This document shows positions 1 through 10,700 of a stretch of DNA of 64,000 bases, piece by piece. The position numbers and the translations under genes are program-made. The notes beneath the pieces were generated by a model. The model made no database searches and was not told where the DNA came from. It worked only from the letters and a program-made list of their open reading frames with translations. The first letter of the stretch is position 1. Every line of letters starts with the position of its first letter. This stretch comes from Ascidia mentula (lineage: Eukaryota; Chordata; Ascidiacea; Phlebobranchia; Ascidiidae), in contig OX387199.1 of the NCBI GenBank assembly GCA_947561715.1, positions 9,181,001 to 9,245,000 on the forward strand, in the 5' to 3' direction.

Positions 1-971
1 ATGTGTCGACGGTTCTGCGAATTCATGGTAAAAGGGTCTTTCCAAGATCGCTACTGCTCCGCATGTTTACGCTGTGGTTTTGTTGTAAATCGAATACAAG
101 GTCAGCATTGTTTTACAGCCTAAAACATTTATGATGTGCCGCACCCGGCTGGTTCGCGGCCGGTGCAACGCTGAAAGTTTGCTTTGTAGGTCTAATGCCA
201 TGTTTGCGTTGACTGGCGGCAATGTGGGGGCTCAAGTCAACAATTTTATCGCGGTATGTTTTGCGTTAAACATTACACGACCTGCGTGCCACAACGGTTA
301 GAAAAAGTTGCCACTGCGGCTCTTGCAAATGCAGGTTTCATTTTGTCATTGTCCCAATTTGTACGACACCAGTATAAACCTCAACGTATGCAGACTATTC
401 CGCATTTATATTGAAATACCAAACATATGCTTACTTGTTGGAATTGTTTTCGAAGCTTCGAAAAGTCATCCTTTGCCAATTCCTTGTATCTGGAATGCAG
501 ACGTTAATTACCATCGTTAACAGTATACGTCTAATAATCAAATGACTCTCTGTTGTACTGATTTGCTTCATATTTTTTGCCCCGAATCCCAAACAAAAAT
601 ACGGCATTCAATTACAAAGAGTGCAAACATAATGGTCAAAACCCTGAAAAGAGCCATATCGAGGCAATTAAATCCAGTACCTTCGTATATGGCAAGTGGC
701 TAATTAAAAACCCGTGTCTCATATAATGGCAAACAACAAACACTTTAAAAGGAACTACAGTACCTTGCAAGGATTTCTGGCAACCGAATCCCATACGATT
801 CATTTTCTGATACTTCTTCGTACACGTTGGATACACCTTGTTTTACAACACAACATGTTAATAGTAACATCAACCATATGCATAATACATCTGCTTTGGG
901 TATTAATTGTTGTATTTTATGTGCTGCCAACAATCGATTCAAAATTTTAAAAGTCCACTATACAATATTTT
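1..971. other. No recognisable gene
   Basis: No exon, RNA gene or repeat could be supported here. The stretch lies downstream of the stop codon of the minus-strand lectin/EGF receptor, so part of it may be that gene's 3' untranslated region. I did not find a convincing minus-strand polyadenylation signal. The short open frames overlap one another on both strands and have no domain character. Confidence 0.5.
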
Positions 972-3900
972 CTAGGTAATTTCCGTAAATCTATCAGATG
1001 TTTCTGTTGTTGTCTTTGCATTACAACACTATTGTAGGCCATGTGGACCATAACAAATCTGAAGCAAACTTACGTTTCAATGGAACCATAGATGGTTTTC
1101 TATCAATATTCTTTTCCTTTTGGCAACAACACCTATACAGGCAAAAATTTACACAAAATTATTTTCTATAAATTTGAGTTCATTTGGATCCACAATTTCG
1201 CAACTATCTTACCTTCTTCTGTACAGTAAAACGGTCGTTATAGTGATTATACACAGGACCAGAAAGGCTCCAATACCAATGATCAACCAAATCCACCAAT
1301 CCAAACCAGATTCGTCAGGGACTTCTTCTGTCATACAATCGTAATACAATTTAATTTTCGCCCACAATGTACCTTGTCAACCCTCTAACGGTTATTTAAA
1401 ATTTTAAACACGTGTTAACTTTGATAATCACCGGTGACCCGTACTTACTGTTTTCACAACTTTCCCCGAAATATCCTTTAATGCAATCACACACATACGC
1501 ACCGTCACTTCCTGGAACACAGGTGCCATTGTTTTGGCAACCAGTGACGAAACAATTTTCTGCACATGAAAATTTTGAAAATAAAAACTTAAACATCCTG
1601 ATGACAACGTTGCGTCACAAACAAAGAATTAATTTTTGTTGTTTACTAACCATTTTGACAGCTACTACCAACATATCCTGGTCGACATTCACATACAAAC
1701 GAACCGTCAGTTGGCACGCATGTTGCATCGTTGAGGCAAGTTCCACCTTCACAGATTTCTGCGAATTGGGGTTAACAGAAAACTGCTAAAGAGTTGATGC
1801 AAACATTTTATGAAATTAACGATCATTTAAAAAATATGAGTTGAATGTTTAAAATTATCGCCAATTTTTCTTTTCCAACATTGTAGAAAAATCTTTAATC
1901 GATCTTAATCAATCTTTTTTAAAACGTGTCGACGCTGCTAGCTCTGTTTCAACATAGGTATGCATATAATTACATACATGCCTAAAAAAATATATCCTTT
2001 TGGTCACTTACTGCCTTCACATCGATCTCCGGTGAATCCTCCCGAACAATCGCAGGTAAATGCCTCACCGTCAAATACGCAGGTGCCGTTGTTTTCACAC
2101 ACGCCGTGGTAACAATGCTCTGCATAGAAGTTAGACGCCTTAGTTTTGTTGCAACAACTGCATCCTCAAATAATAAAACCATTTGCGAAACCACTTACTC
2201 AGCTCACAATTTTTTCCAGCGAAACCATTCCCGCACAAACAAAACGTTTCTTTGCCGTTGTATCGATAACACGTGCCGTTGTTACAATTCGCATCGTCAC
2301 AGAACTCTGGAAACAAGACGATTTTACGGTGTCTATTTAAAAGTTAATTTAAAAAAATGGGGTTTACCCAGTCCGCAAGCGTCACCAAAATAATCATCTC
2401 GGCACTCACAATGGTGTGTGCCGTTCTGGATGTAACACGATCCACCATTCAGGCAGTATTCACCGTCGCAAAGCTCTGCACAGAAAATCATTGCAGGTTT
2501 ATACAAGTAAGTATTTGAGCGACACTGGGCCGAAACCAAACAACCCAGTTGTCAATGCGTTACGAGAAATCAGCATCAATGCTAAATTAGACTTGTTACC
2601 GCGTTCGCACGTATCTCCTTTAAAACCTTCCATGCACTTGCAATCAAAAGTGATTCCTGCTACCAAACAGATGCCGCCGTTTTTGCATGGGTCAGGTGCA
2701 CATGGTTCTGCATAACAAACAGCAAAGTCAGTCACATCGTGTTTTTTTTTGTATTGCCAGCTTTGTACCTAATGAGCAGTTTTTTCCAGCGAACCCATCC
2801 GTGCAGTTGCATATGTAGTCAGTTTCGTTTGCTCTACAGACGCCACCATTTTGGCACGGCTTGTCGATGCAAGGCGCTAATGCAAGATATGTACATCGTA
2901 ACATTTTACACCCGTGTTTCCCAACCTGGGGTTCGCGACACCAAAATATTGCGAATCGTATCAAGCGTTCCGTAAATAATCAAGAGCAGCCTTTTTATTC
3001 AAATTTACGTAGCCTTTATTGCATCGCCGTTTCTTTGTTCATTTACGAATTCTACTCAGTTTGTCACAAAGTCCGTCAGGTAAATTTTACGAGGGGGTCT
3101 ACAGACTTGATGTTTTTTATACCAGAGATCCAAGACTACATAGGTTGGTAACCACTGCGAAAAGGAAAAAAAGTTACCTATTGTGCAGTTTTCTCCTGCG
3201 TACTCCATGTCGCAGTTGCAGACGTAATTTGGACCGATTGCCTCGCAATCCCCATTATCGCCACACGGTTTATCAGAGCAAGGACCTTGAAGATAATATT
3301 TGTCGAACCACAATGCATACTGCACAATATAAATGAAATCATACCTATTTCGCAATAATCTCCTTTGTACCCGTTTTCACAGGAACATGTATAGTTAAAG
3401 CCATTTACCACACATGTTCCGTTATTTTCACATGGATTTGGCTTGCAAATATCTAAAATGTGCAGAATGTATACGATGCATAATTCCTCAAACAAATTAA
3501 TGCAAGCCCACCAGTTTCACAGTGTTTTCCAACGAACCCATCCGCGCAAGAACATGTAAACCCACAATTTGTTGAACTGCAATTAGCTCCATTTTTACAA
3601 ACTGAACGCATGCAGGGGTCTGTGAAAATCAAAATAATGTGTCGGAGATGCAAGAAACCATTAATGCACACGCTAAGACCATCAGTATACAATTAAGCAT
3701 CCGTTATAACATTTAAAGAAGATATGGGTGGAGCATTCTAATGTAGATTGCAGATTTCTGCAAAATCATTTGTCATGAAATAATAATCAGACTTTAGTAT
3801 TTTTCGGGCTTTAAAAATTTTTAGTAAATAAATGAAAAACTTTCCGGCCTTTGAATGTGCTGACCGTAATCATATACTCAGCTGCAGTACCTTTACTTTG

Positions 3901-4710
3901 ACAGCTTTTTGTCTTATTAAAGGCGACGCAGTATTCATTTTCATTGCACGACGGAACGCACGGGTCTGCAGAGTATAAAAAGAATGGTGGCAATTGCTTA
4001 ACATCCAAATAAAAACCTTACTTACCCATCTGACAAATGTACGAACCCCATCCTTCGGTTATATTTTTTCCCTTGGAAAACCATTCGCCCAACGTTGCCT
4101 TTTGGGCACTGACACGAAGGCCACATCCCATGTCGTTCCCAGTGTAGCACTTTGGCTCTTTTGATGTCCAATTTTCAAACCCCGATCCTCCATTATCAGG
4201 TAGCGTCCCCCTTCCATCAATCCATAGCCAATACCACTGACTTCCCTGTGCACCAGACCAGTATCCTGCTTTGTCTCCTAAAGATCCATCCACTTCATCC
4301 GCGCATAATTTCAGTTGTTCTGTGATGTTTGGTTGCAAGTTTTCTTCAATTATGACTAAAGTTCCCCCGGGCTGAGTGCCACCGGATTCAAGGTAATTTC
4401 CACAAAATGCATTTGCTTCATCAAAAGTAAGTGGCAAATTGTCGGACTTGTAAAATGCAATCGACTTTGTGCCTCGCCAGTCATCCTCGGATTTGTATTC
4501 AAACGAGGCAATAAAACCTAAAATATACATTGCCCGTTTTATGCGACAATCAATTGCAACAATCAGTTAGATAATTTTAAACAAGCGCAACGTAGATAAG
4601 AAATTGGTGGTGAGAATTCTTTACATTCTGTACTTACTTCCTTCAGCTTCGGTTTGTGAGAAATGCAAAGCTTGAAAAATGCAGAATGCAGTAATTCCTG
4701 CAAGTCTCAT
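972..4710 (-). CDS. C-type lectin / ten-EGF-repeat type I transmembrane receptor
   Basis: Sixteen-exon model: 4638-4710, 4026-4517, 3891-3965, 3512-3619, 3345-3452, 3178-3285, 2769-2876, 2600-2707, 2368-2475, 2199-2306, 2012-2119, 1651-1758, 1449-1559, 1213-1327, 1074-1099 and 972-1003. It totals 1,896 nt and 631 residues. Exon 1 encodes a start and a hydrophobic signal peptide (MRLAGITAFCIF...). Exon 2 is a C-type lectin-like domain (about residues 25-188) with a WYWLWIDG core and a C-terminal GWGSYIC. It has no EPN or QPD sugar-binding triplet. Exon 3 is a short Cys-rich piece. Exons 4-13 are ten EGF-like repeats, each one phase-1 exon of 108 nt (111 for the last). Exon 14 encodes a membrane helix (WWIWLIIGIGAFLVLC...) followed by Arg residues. 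The last two exons give a short tail with no signalling motif I recognise; they are the least certain, because an upstream acceptor would end the protein earlier. A role as a cell-surface adhesion or recognition receptor is inferred from the domains. Confidence 0.82.
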
Positions 4711-5362
4711 TTTTATACAGAAGTTCATGAAAAATTCTGACCCTTTTAGTTGCAGCGCTGTCTACAACTGCTTCGATCGCAACTTCGGTTTGGATTGTTT
4801 GCCCAACAAATGGTTTTAACGATCACCTCTTTTGTGCCACCACGCGGATGTAGTCAAACATATTTTTTTTTCTGTGTTTTTTAATCATTACATAAAAGGT
4901 TTCAGCATAAATTAAGTAAATATAAGCTGAACGAGTCTTTTGAACATACATCCCTTAGATTTATACTTGTTTGTTTTTGGTTCATAATTTTGTCCAGTTT
5001 GTTTTTCGAGTAAATGTTAAAGGAAAATAATTTATTAATCTAACTGGGAATGTTTTTTGGAATTTTTTGTAACTGTTAAACATCTTTCAACGATTTTATA
5101 CCGATAAAATAGTTTCAGTCTAAAGTTCATTATGGGCCTACATACGGCGCCGGAACCCTTATGAAATTTCTATCTATTGCAGGCGAAATGTCGGTGTAGT
5201 CATTTTACGTTAAGTTTGTCCTATTAGCTTCCTTAATCGCATTGCCTTTTTTGTGCCGTTTTTCATTTTGTTATTTTTGCTATCATCGATTTTTTTACAA
5301 AAGTAACTGTGTCTCACGAAACACAGCTACAGAGTATTTAATTTGGTTACTATAATGCTAAT
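4711..5362. other. Upstream region of lectin/EGF gene, no gene seen
   Basis: This AT-rich stretch precedes the start codon of the minus-strand lectin/EGF gene and must include its promoter and any 5' untranslated region. I could not identify a core promoter element. It ends at the 12-bp direct repeat (5351-5362) that flanks the ribozyme element. Confidence 0.4.
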
Positions 5363-5395
5363 TATATGCGCAAAAGAGCCATAATAATCAATGAG

Positions 5396-5455
5396 AGCTG
5401 CAGACAGGGTGTATACACGCACTGTTTCGACCTGTAAGGTCTCATCAGTGCAGCT
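5396..5455 (-). ncRNA. Hammerhead ribozyme, first direct copy
   Basis: Read on the minus strand: a 7-bp stem I (AGCUGCA with UGCAGCU) encloses the core CUGAUGA. Stem II is GACCU-UAC-AGGUC, then GAAA, then stem III ACAG/CUGU with an apical loop. The predicted cleavage triplet is GUC, with the cut between 5403 and 5402. All invariant core bases of a type I/III hammerhead are present, so self-cleavage is expected. Confidence 0.85.
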
Positions 5456-5688
5456 GTTGATGTGGCACTGTGCTAGCTGGTAGACTAGCAGGCACACAGA
5501 TTTCCACTTTGTGGTACCTTTCGGTCAATCGTCGATATGTTGGGTACCAAACTAGGTACCAATCAACACAGACGAACCACGTGGAGCGCACTATGGCCAA
5601 AACAACTGTTTGGGACCCAATAGCGCTATCGGCTCGGCTTTCACCCAAATCATATTATATGCGCAAAAGAGCCATAATAATCAATGAG

Positions 5689-5748
5689 AGCTGCAGACAG
5701 GGTGTATACACGCACTGTTTCGACCTGTAAGGTCTCATCAGTGCAGCT
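5689..5748 (-). ncRNA. Hammerhead ribozyme, second direct copy
   Basis: Same sequence and fold as the copy 293 bp upstream, with the complete core CUGAUGA, a 5-bp stem II, GAAA and GUC. Two ribozymes in the same orientation at one period would let a transcript be cut into a 293-nt monomer. This is the arrangement expected for rolling-type or circular RNA intermediates. Confidence 0.85.
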
Positions 5749-5982
5749 GTTGATGTGGCACTGTGCTAGCTGGTAGACTAGCAGGCACACAGATTTCCAC
5801 TTTGTGGTACCTTTCGGTCAATCGTCGATATGTTGGGTACCAAACTAGGTACCAATCAACACAGACGAACCTTGATTGGTACCTAGTTTGGTACCCAACA
5901 TATCGACGATTGACCGAAAGGTACCACAAAGTGGAAATCTGTGTGCCTGCTAGTCTACCAGCTAGCACAGTGCCACATCAAC

Positions 5983-6042
5983 AGCTGCACTGATGAGACC
6001 TTACAGGTCGAAACAGTGCGTGTATACACCCTGTCTGCAGCT
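5983..6042 (+). ncRNA. Hammerhead ribozyme, inverted copy
   Basis: Plus-strand copy inside the inverted part of the element. Stem I is 5983-5989 with 6036-6042 and the core CUGAUGA is 5990-5996. A perfect 5-bp stem II, GAAA and the GUC triplet follow, with predicted cleavage between 6035 and 6036. It can pair with either minus-orientation copy, so a read-through transcript would form a long duplex in competition with ribozyme folding. Confidence 0.85.
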
Positions 6043-6289
6043 CTCATTATAATGCTAATGTTGTATAAAATGTATGAGTTGGCCAGATATAACAATATTA
6101 CTTCACATTATATACTGGGACAGACCGACGAAACAACTCAACATCTTTGAAACATCATTTCAGCCATTGCGGAACCAAATCGGTGAAACAACTGAACTAC
6201 CTATTGTTAGAAGTTCTGCCAAGCAAAGAAATATAGTTTCGAAATTAAAACCGGCTTTTTGGGGGCGTTAGAGTGAAGAATTTTCCATG

Positions 6290-7040
6290 ACTGTTCAGCA
6301 GTGTCCCGAAGACCAGTACCCTAGGTCGAAAGCAGTATCCAATATCGGTTCACACGATTCCCAACTTTCAAAATCTGATCTGCCCGGATTTAGTTATCCT
6401 CCGCGTAGAAACAAAGGTTGGTCTGCATGTGATGTTTATTTGCAAGTTTTCTTCAATTATGGCCAAATTACCGGACTCGAGATAATTTTTACAAATCGCG
6501 TTGCGATATTTATTGAACTACTTAAAATGTTTCAAGGCGCCGAAAACACCGAAGAGTACTATTTTAAATAATCCTCTAGCGCCCTTGAAGCGCGTGTTAT
6601 TTATAAGTCCTCTAGCTCCACCACACGGATGTTGTATAAAATAATCCTGTAGCACCATAACATGAATAATATTTAAAACAGTCCTGTAGCTCCACCACAC
6701 GGATGTTATTTAAGATAATCTTCTAGGTCCAACAAGAAGATGTTACTTAAAATAACCCTGTAGCGCTATGAAGCGGATTTTATTTAAAATATTCCTCTGG
6801 GTCCAACATCCGTTTGGTGAAGTTTTTTTTTAAGTTACATCCGCGAGATGGAGGTAAAGGACTATTTTTAATAACATCCGTGTGGTGGAGCTACAACATA
6901 ATTTTATATAACATCCGCATGATGGAGGTAGGGGATTATTTTAAATCACATCCGCGTGTCCACTTCCTTCACGATTACTCAGTGTGAAATGCCAAGAAGA
7001 AAAAATGCAAAAGGCAGTCACTAATGACAGCAAGTCTCAT
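6290..7040 (-). pseudogene. Decayed duplicate of the lectin receptor 5' end
   Basis: Positions 6966-7040 align with exon 1 of the 972-4710 gene. The relic begins MRLAVIS but meets a stop codon after about 21 residues. Positions about 6420-6500 align with part of the lectin exon; the shared word ttgcaagttttcttcaatta is clear. They have no open frame. The order of the two pieces is that of the parent gene. The intron between them has been replaced or expanded by the minisatellite at 6570-6965. This is a dead partial tandem duplicate. The left limit is approximate. Confidence 0.6.
6570..6965. repeat. Degenerate minisatellite with internal inversion
   Basis: About five degenerate units of roughly 45-55 bp contain the words tcctctagctccaccacacggatgtta and variants (about 6570-6810). 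They are followed by about three units in the opposite orientation (acatccgcgagatggaggta and variants, about 6835-6965). The array can fold into an imperfect hairpin. A lone unit-like word, gccaccacgcggatgta, lies upstream of the intact gene near 4838. Confidence 0.7.
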
Positions 7041-7735
7041 TTTGCATCGGTCAACTTAAAACTTAGACGCCTACGAGCTGTGGTGCTGATTTGACACCAA
7101 CGATTACTTTGAAGTTTCCCATACTTCAATGTGTTTTTACTGGAAATTACATTGAAGTTGTCTGTGTTTGTTTCGAGTTAATGTTACTGATCTTTCGCTT
7201 ATTTTGTAGACGATTTATGTTCTGTTTTTGTGTTGATTTTATGGTACCATTTGTTAAGCAGGTGGACAGGGTGCTCTTCTACACAAACAAGCAAACACAT
7301 TTTAAACTGTCAGTATTTAGAGAGTGTTAAGGTCGTGTTGTACTGCGGGAAATTTTCTTGGTTGTTTACAAATTTTTCGTGATTTACGATGTTTTATGAC
7401 TTTCAAAAACAAAAATGCTAGAATTATAAAAATAAAAACAGCAAGATGGAGAAAAGTAACATGGCAAAGAAGACAAGAAATCAATAATGCAAAGTTTGTA
7501 CAATGCAAGTTTAATTGCAAACATTAATAGACGATTGCCAAATTAAATTGCGGTTAAATGGCAAAGAAACGGAGCAGGACAAGAATTAGTTTTTCAGTTT
7601 GCAGAAAATTTCTTGAGACTTGATATGAGGGAAATGTAAAAATGTTTCGAATCCCATGTAGCAATACGATAGTTTTCCATCGTTAAAGTTTATACTTCGC
7701 TGCCACGACCAATTCAAGTTTTTTTTGCATTTCAA

Positions 7736-10700
7736 TCATGTTGTCATCATGTGGTAAAGAAACGAGTATTGTTCCTGTAAAGAGGCATATGGTTGTTGAG
7801 GCTACAAATCGTTTGATCCTCATTATATATTTCGTATTACTCACTTGGGACGCGGCCACCGTCGGTATTTGCTTCCTCGTGTTGTGAACAGTCCTCATCA
7901 CGTTGATCATCCCTTCAGTCCGCTTGCGATGAAGGAGAGTCAGGAGACTGATGAAGTTGCCAGCGCGGTTCATGTCGACACTATAAGATACATTGTGTTT
8001 GGGTGTTTCAACATCTGTTGTAGCTGTTACATAATACAACTGCACAGATTTTGGGCAATTAGAAAACTTGTGTTTTCAATTAAGAAGATTTTCGGAATGT
8101 ATATTGCTATTTTGTGGCACGAAAGCCGCGCGCGTGTGCGCATCTACAAAATAGGTTTAAAGCTAATCACCACCAGAGTTCAGACTTTTTGTATTTTTAT
8201 TCTTACCCCGAGTGGACAAGAAGTGTGTCTTCGTTTGGTTGCGAGTTTTGCTCCAGTTGGCTGATAAGCTCCTTTAGATCGCGGAACTCATCAGGAGCGA
8301 GGTTTGAGGGCCACCCGGTATATTGCCAGTGTGTCACGCTGACCTGCAAAAACACAAGCAATGTTTCACTTCTCATATTCTCGACGTAAAATCTGCTTCT
8401 ATTCAATCTTGTGTAAAAACATATCGATCGGTTAAACGTTACCCGTGATCGTCCGCTGGAAACCGACAAGACTCTCTTTACGATGTAATCTGAGTGCTGT
8501 GTTTCGCTTTCCAGTTTCACTTTGAGACCGCGATGGAACCCCAATTTCCCAACGTCAGGCCAATACTTTATGGATTGCACCTAACAACAGATACAATAAT
8601 CGCCGATTTATGCCTGGCCGTATGGCAGACGAAACGTCGAAGGAATACAGTATGTGTATTTTATGCCAGAAGCTCAGTCTGTTTTCAATCGCCGATTTCT
8701 GTTCCTACGTTTTGTGTAAGTTCACTAAACCATTTTGGCTTTAGCGGTATAACGTTACATTAAGGTAAAAATTAATCAGTTATATATTTTTTTTTGTGTA
8801 TTCATCAGCGTTTATCACCATCACTTACAGAATGCAAAGCTTGCATCCTTGATTATCATTAAAATTTCATATCCATATAGCGTACAGTTTAAGAATACAT
8901 TCACTGCAGTGTAACTGATATTTTGGGGTATTTTGTTTATCTTAATTCTGCTTTCATTACAAATAGTGATTCGACTTGTTAATACGTGGATGGAGAGCTC
9001 CATTTACTCGATCTAATTAACGCATTTACAGAAAAACAACGTTTGCTACTTGATAATTTTGCAATCATACCGTGTCACGTTCCACAAGCTGAGTCAGCAT
9101 GACGATGTTGGTCGCTCGATAAACGAAAACGAACTGCCAGAAATCGGTGAGATTGTCCCATGTTGGAGCGCTAGTTGTCAGCGCTGTGGGGAACTGGGCA
9201 ACATTCTGAAACGCGCAACCTCTGACATAGAAACTTTTCACTTGTCCATCGACTTGAAACTGTATGTACTTGCTCTCTGCGGAAAATCGACAACAGTCGT
9301 TTAATGTAAATGTACGCCCCGAAAAATATCGTTTTGAATATTAATAGAATATTTAAATGACCGATGAAACGCTGTCGGACTCTGCAGTTAGCTTTAGGAC
9401 CATCAGAGACTTTGTAACAGATGTTCTTACAAATTTAGTACAAATTTACAAGTCGTCTATCATACAATATGATCCACTTTGCACATATGGTTTGAAATGT
9501 GCGTGAAAGCTTTGCAAAGTTTTAAATGCAACGTCTCATCACATATATTACACACAATATTGGATACCTTCTTGGAGTTGGTAGTTGGATACGATGTTCA
9601 AACTTTGAAGTTTACTCAGCTTTAACAGCTCAGTGTCGAAACCTGACCGTCCATCGGTTGTTCTTAACCAAATAATATCAATCAAATTATAAACTTGAGT
9701 AAGATTTTAATTAGCGCCTTTACCTTTCCAACACCTTTATCTTGAAAATAAACTGTTTGTCGACTTGATCGCTGTTTTCAAGGGTGTGGTACTCTGCCAA
9801 TAGTTTGTGGAGAAGAATATAATCCTCCTGCAAAATGTGCTGATAATGTTTTTTGCATCATACAATGTTCCTGACCAGGCCAACAAGTCAACACAAAGAT
9901 AAAACCGTGAACACATGGAGTATCGGATGCTGATTCATTACTATGAAAAATTACTAAAACATTTGAAATTAGGAAAACCTTCTTGCGTGGTTGGCATAAT
10001 TATGCAATGATTATAACCAGAAAACTTTACCAGCTTTTCCACAAAAATGTCGCACTGAACTCTGAACTCCATCACAGTGTTAAAAATTTCCAGCGTCTTG
10101 GACACTTTGAGCTGTTGTAGCAAAGCAAAATACGCGATGAAACAGGAGTGCTCAGACATGCCTTCGCTGCAATACAAAGTAAACACGATGTTGTAAGGGG
10201 TAATCCGTCAACCACACAGCCTCATTAGCTTTAATACACTTTTGAAGTTATATTTGTACCAGGATCATAAAAAGGGGGCGTGGTAGTGTTTGTGTGATAA
10301 CGTTGCGTCGCTCATATTGATGCTTTTCATGAAACAAATATTAATCATATTGACTAGAGTAGACGTTTCGAACACTAACTGCGTTCATCATCAGTACTAT
10401 AATGAGCTACATGCAGCAGAACCGAAACTTGATTATTAGCAAAGTAAACCGTGCGTTCGTTTTAGCGACAGGTACAGTGATGTCATTTCAGAAGAAGGCA
10501 TGTGATTTTCCGCTCCGTTTAAATGCTATAGTACGTAGCGACTACTGCGTGAGTTTAATAAACATCACCACAACATGTAATAAAAACTTTATCCTTGTGT
10601 TTCATAATGATGTTAATTTTACGTATATAGCCGAGGTGTTTTCCATTTCGTATCTTTTCTTTGATTGTTGACTTTCAGTGTTGGCAAACAACAAAATCAT

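Larger units (their letters stand above)
5363..6047. mobile_element. Composite retrozyme-like element with hammerhead ribozymes
   Basis: Two direct copies of a repeat begin near 5363 and 5656 (period 293 bp). From about 5872 an inverted partial copy follows, so the whole element folds back on itself. Each copy carries a hammerhead ribozyme core, on the minus strand in the direct copies and on the plus strand in the inverted one. The unit also has a short hairpin around the palindromic word gctagctggtagactagc. The element is bounded by a 12-bp target-site duplication, tataatgctaat, at 5351-5362 and 6048-6059. It has no coding capacity. Non-coding tandem units with hammerheads match what is described as metazoan retrozymes, and tandem plus inverted partial copies are also typical of Penelope-like insertions. 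The family assignment is inferred. Confidence 0.78.

Noticed and set aside
4059-4253. Second frame inside the lectin exon
   Set aside because: It is a shadow in another frame of the lectin domain, which has the family motifs and fits the exon phases.
8600-8645. Hammerhead-like block ggcagacgaaacgtcg in an intron of the phosphatase-like receptor
   Set aside because: Only the stem-II end, GAAAC and GUC are present; no CUGANGA lies upstream. It is a relic of the 33.4-kb family and not a ribozyme.
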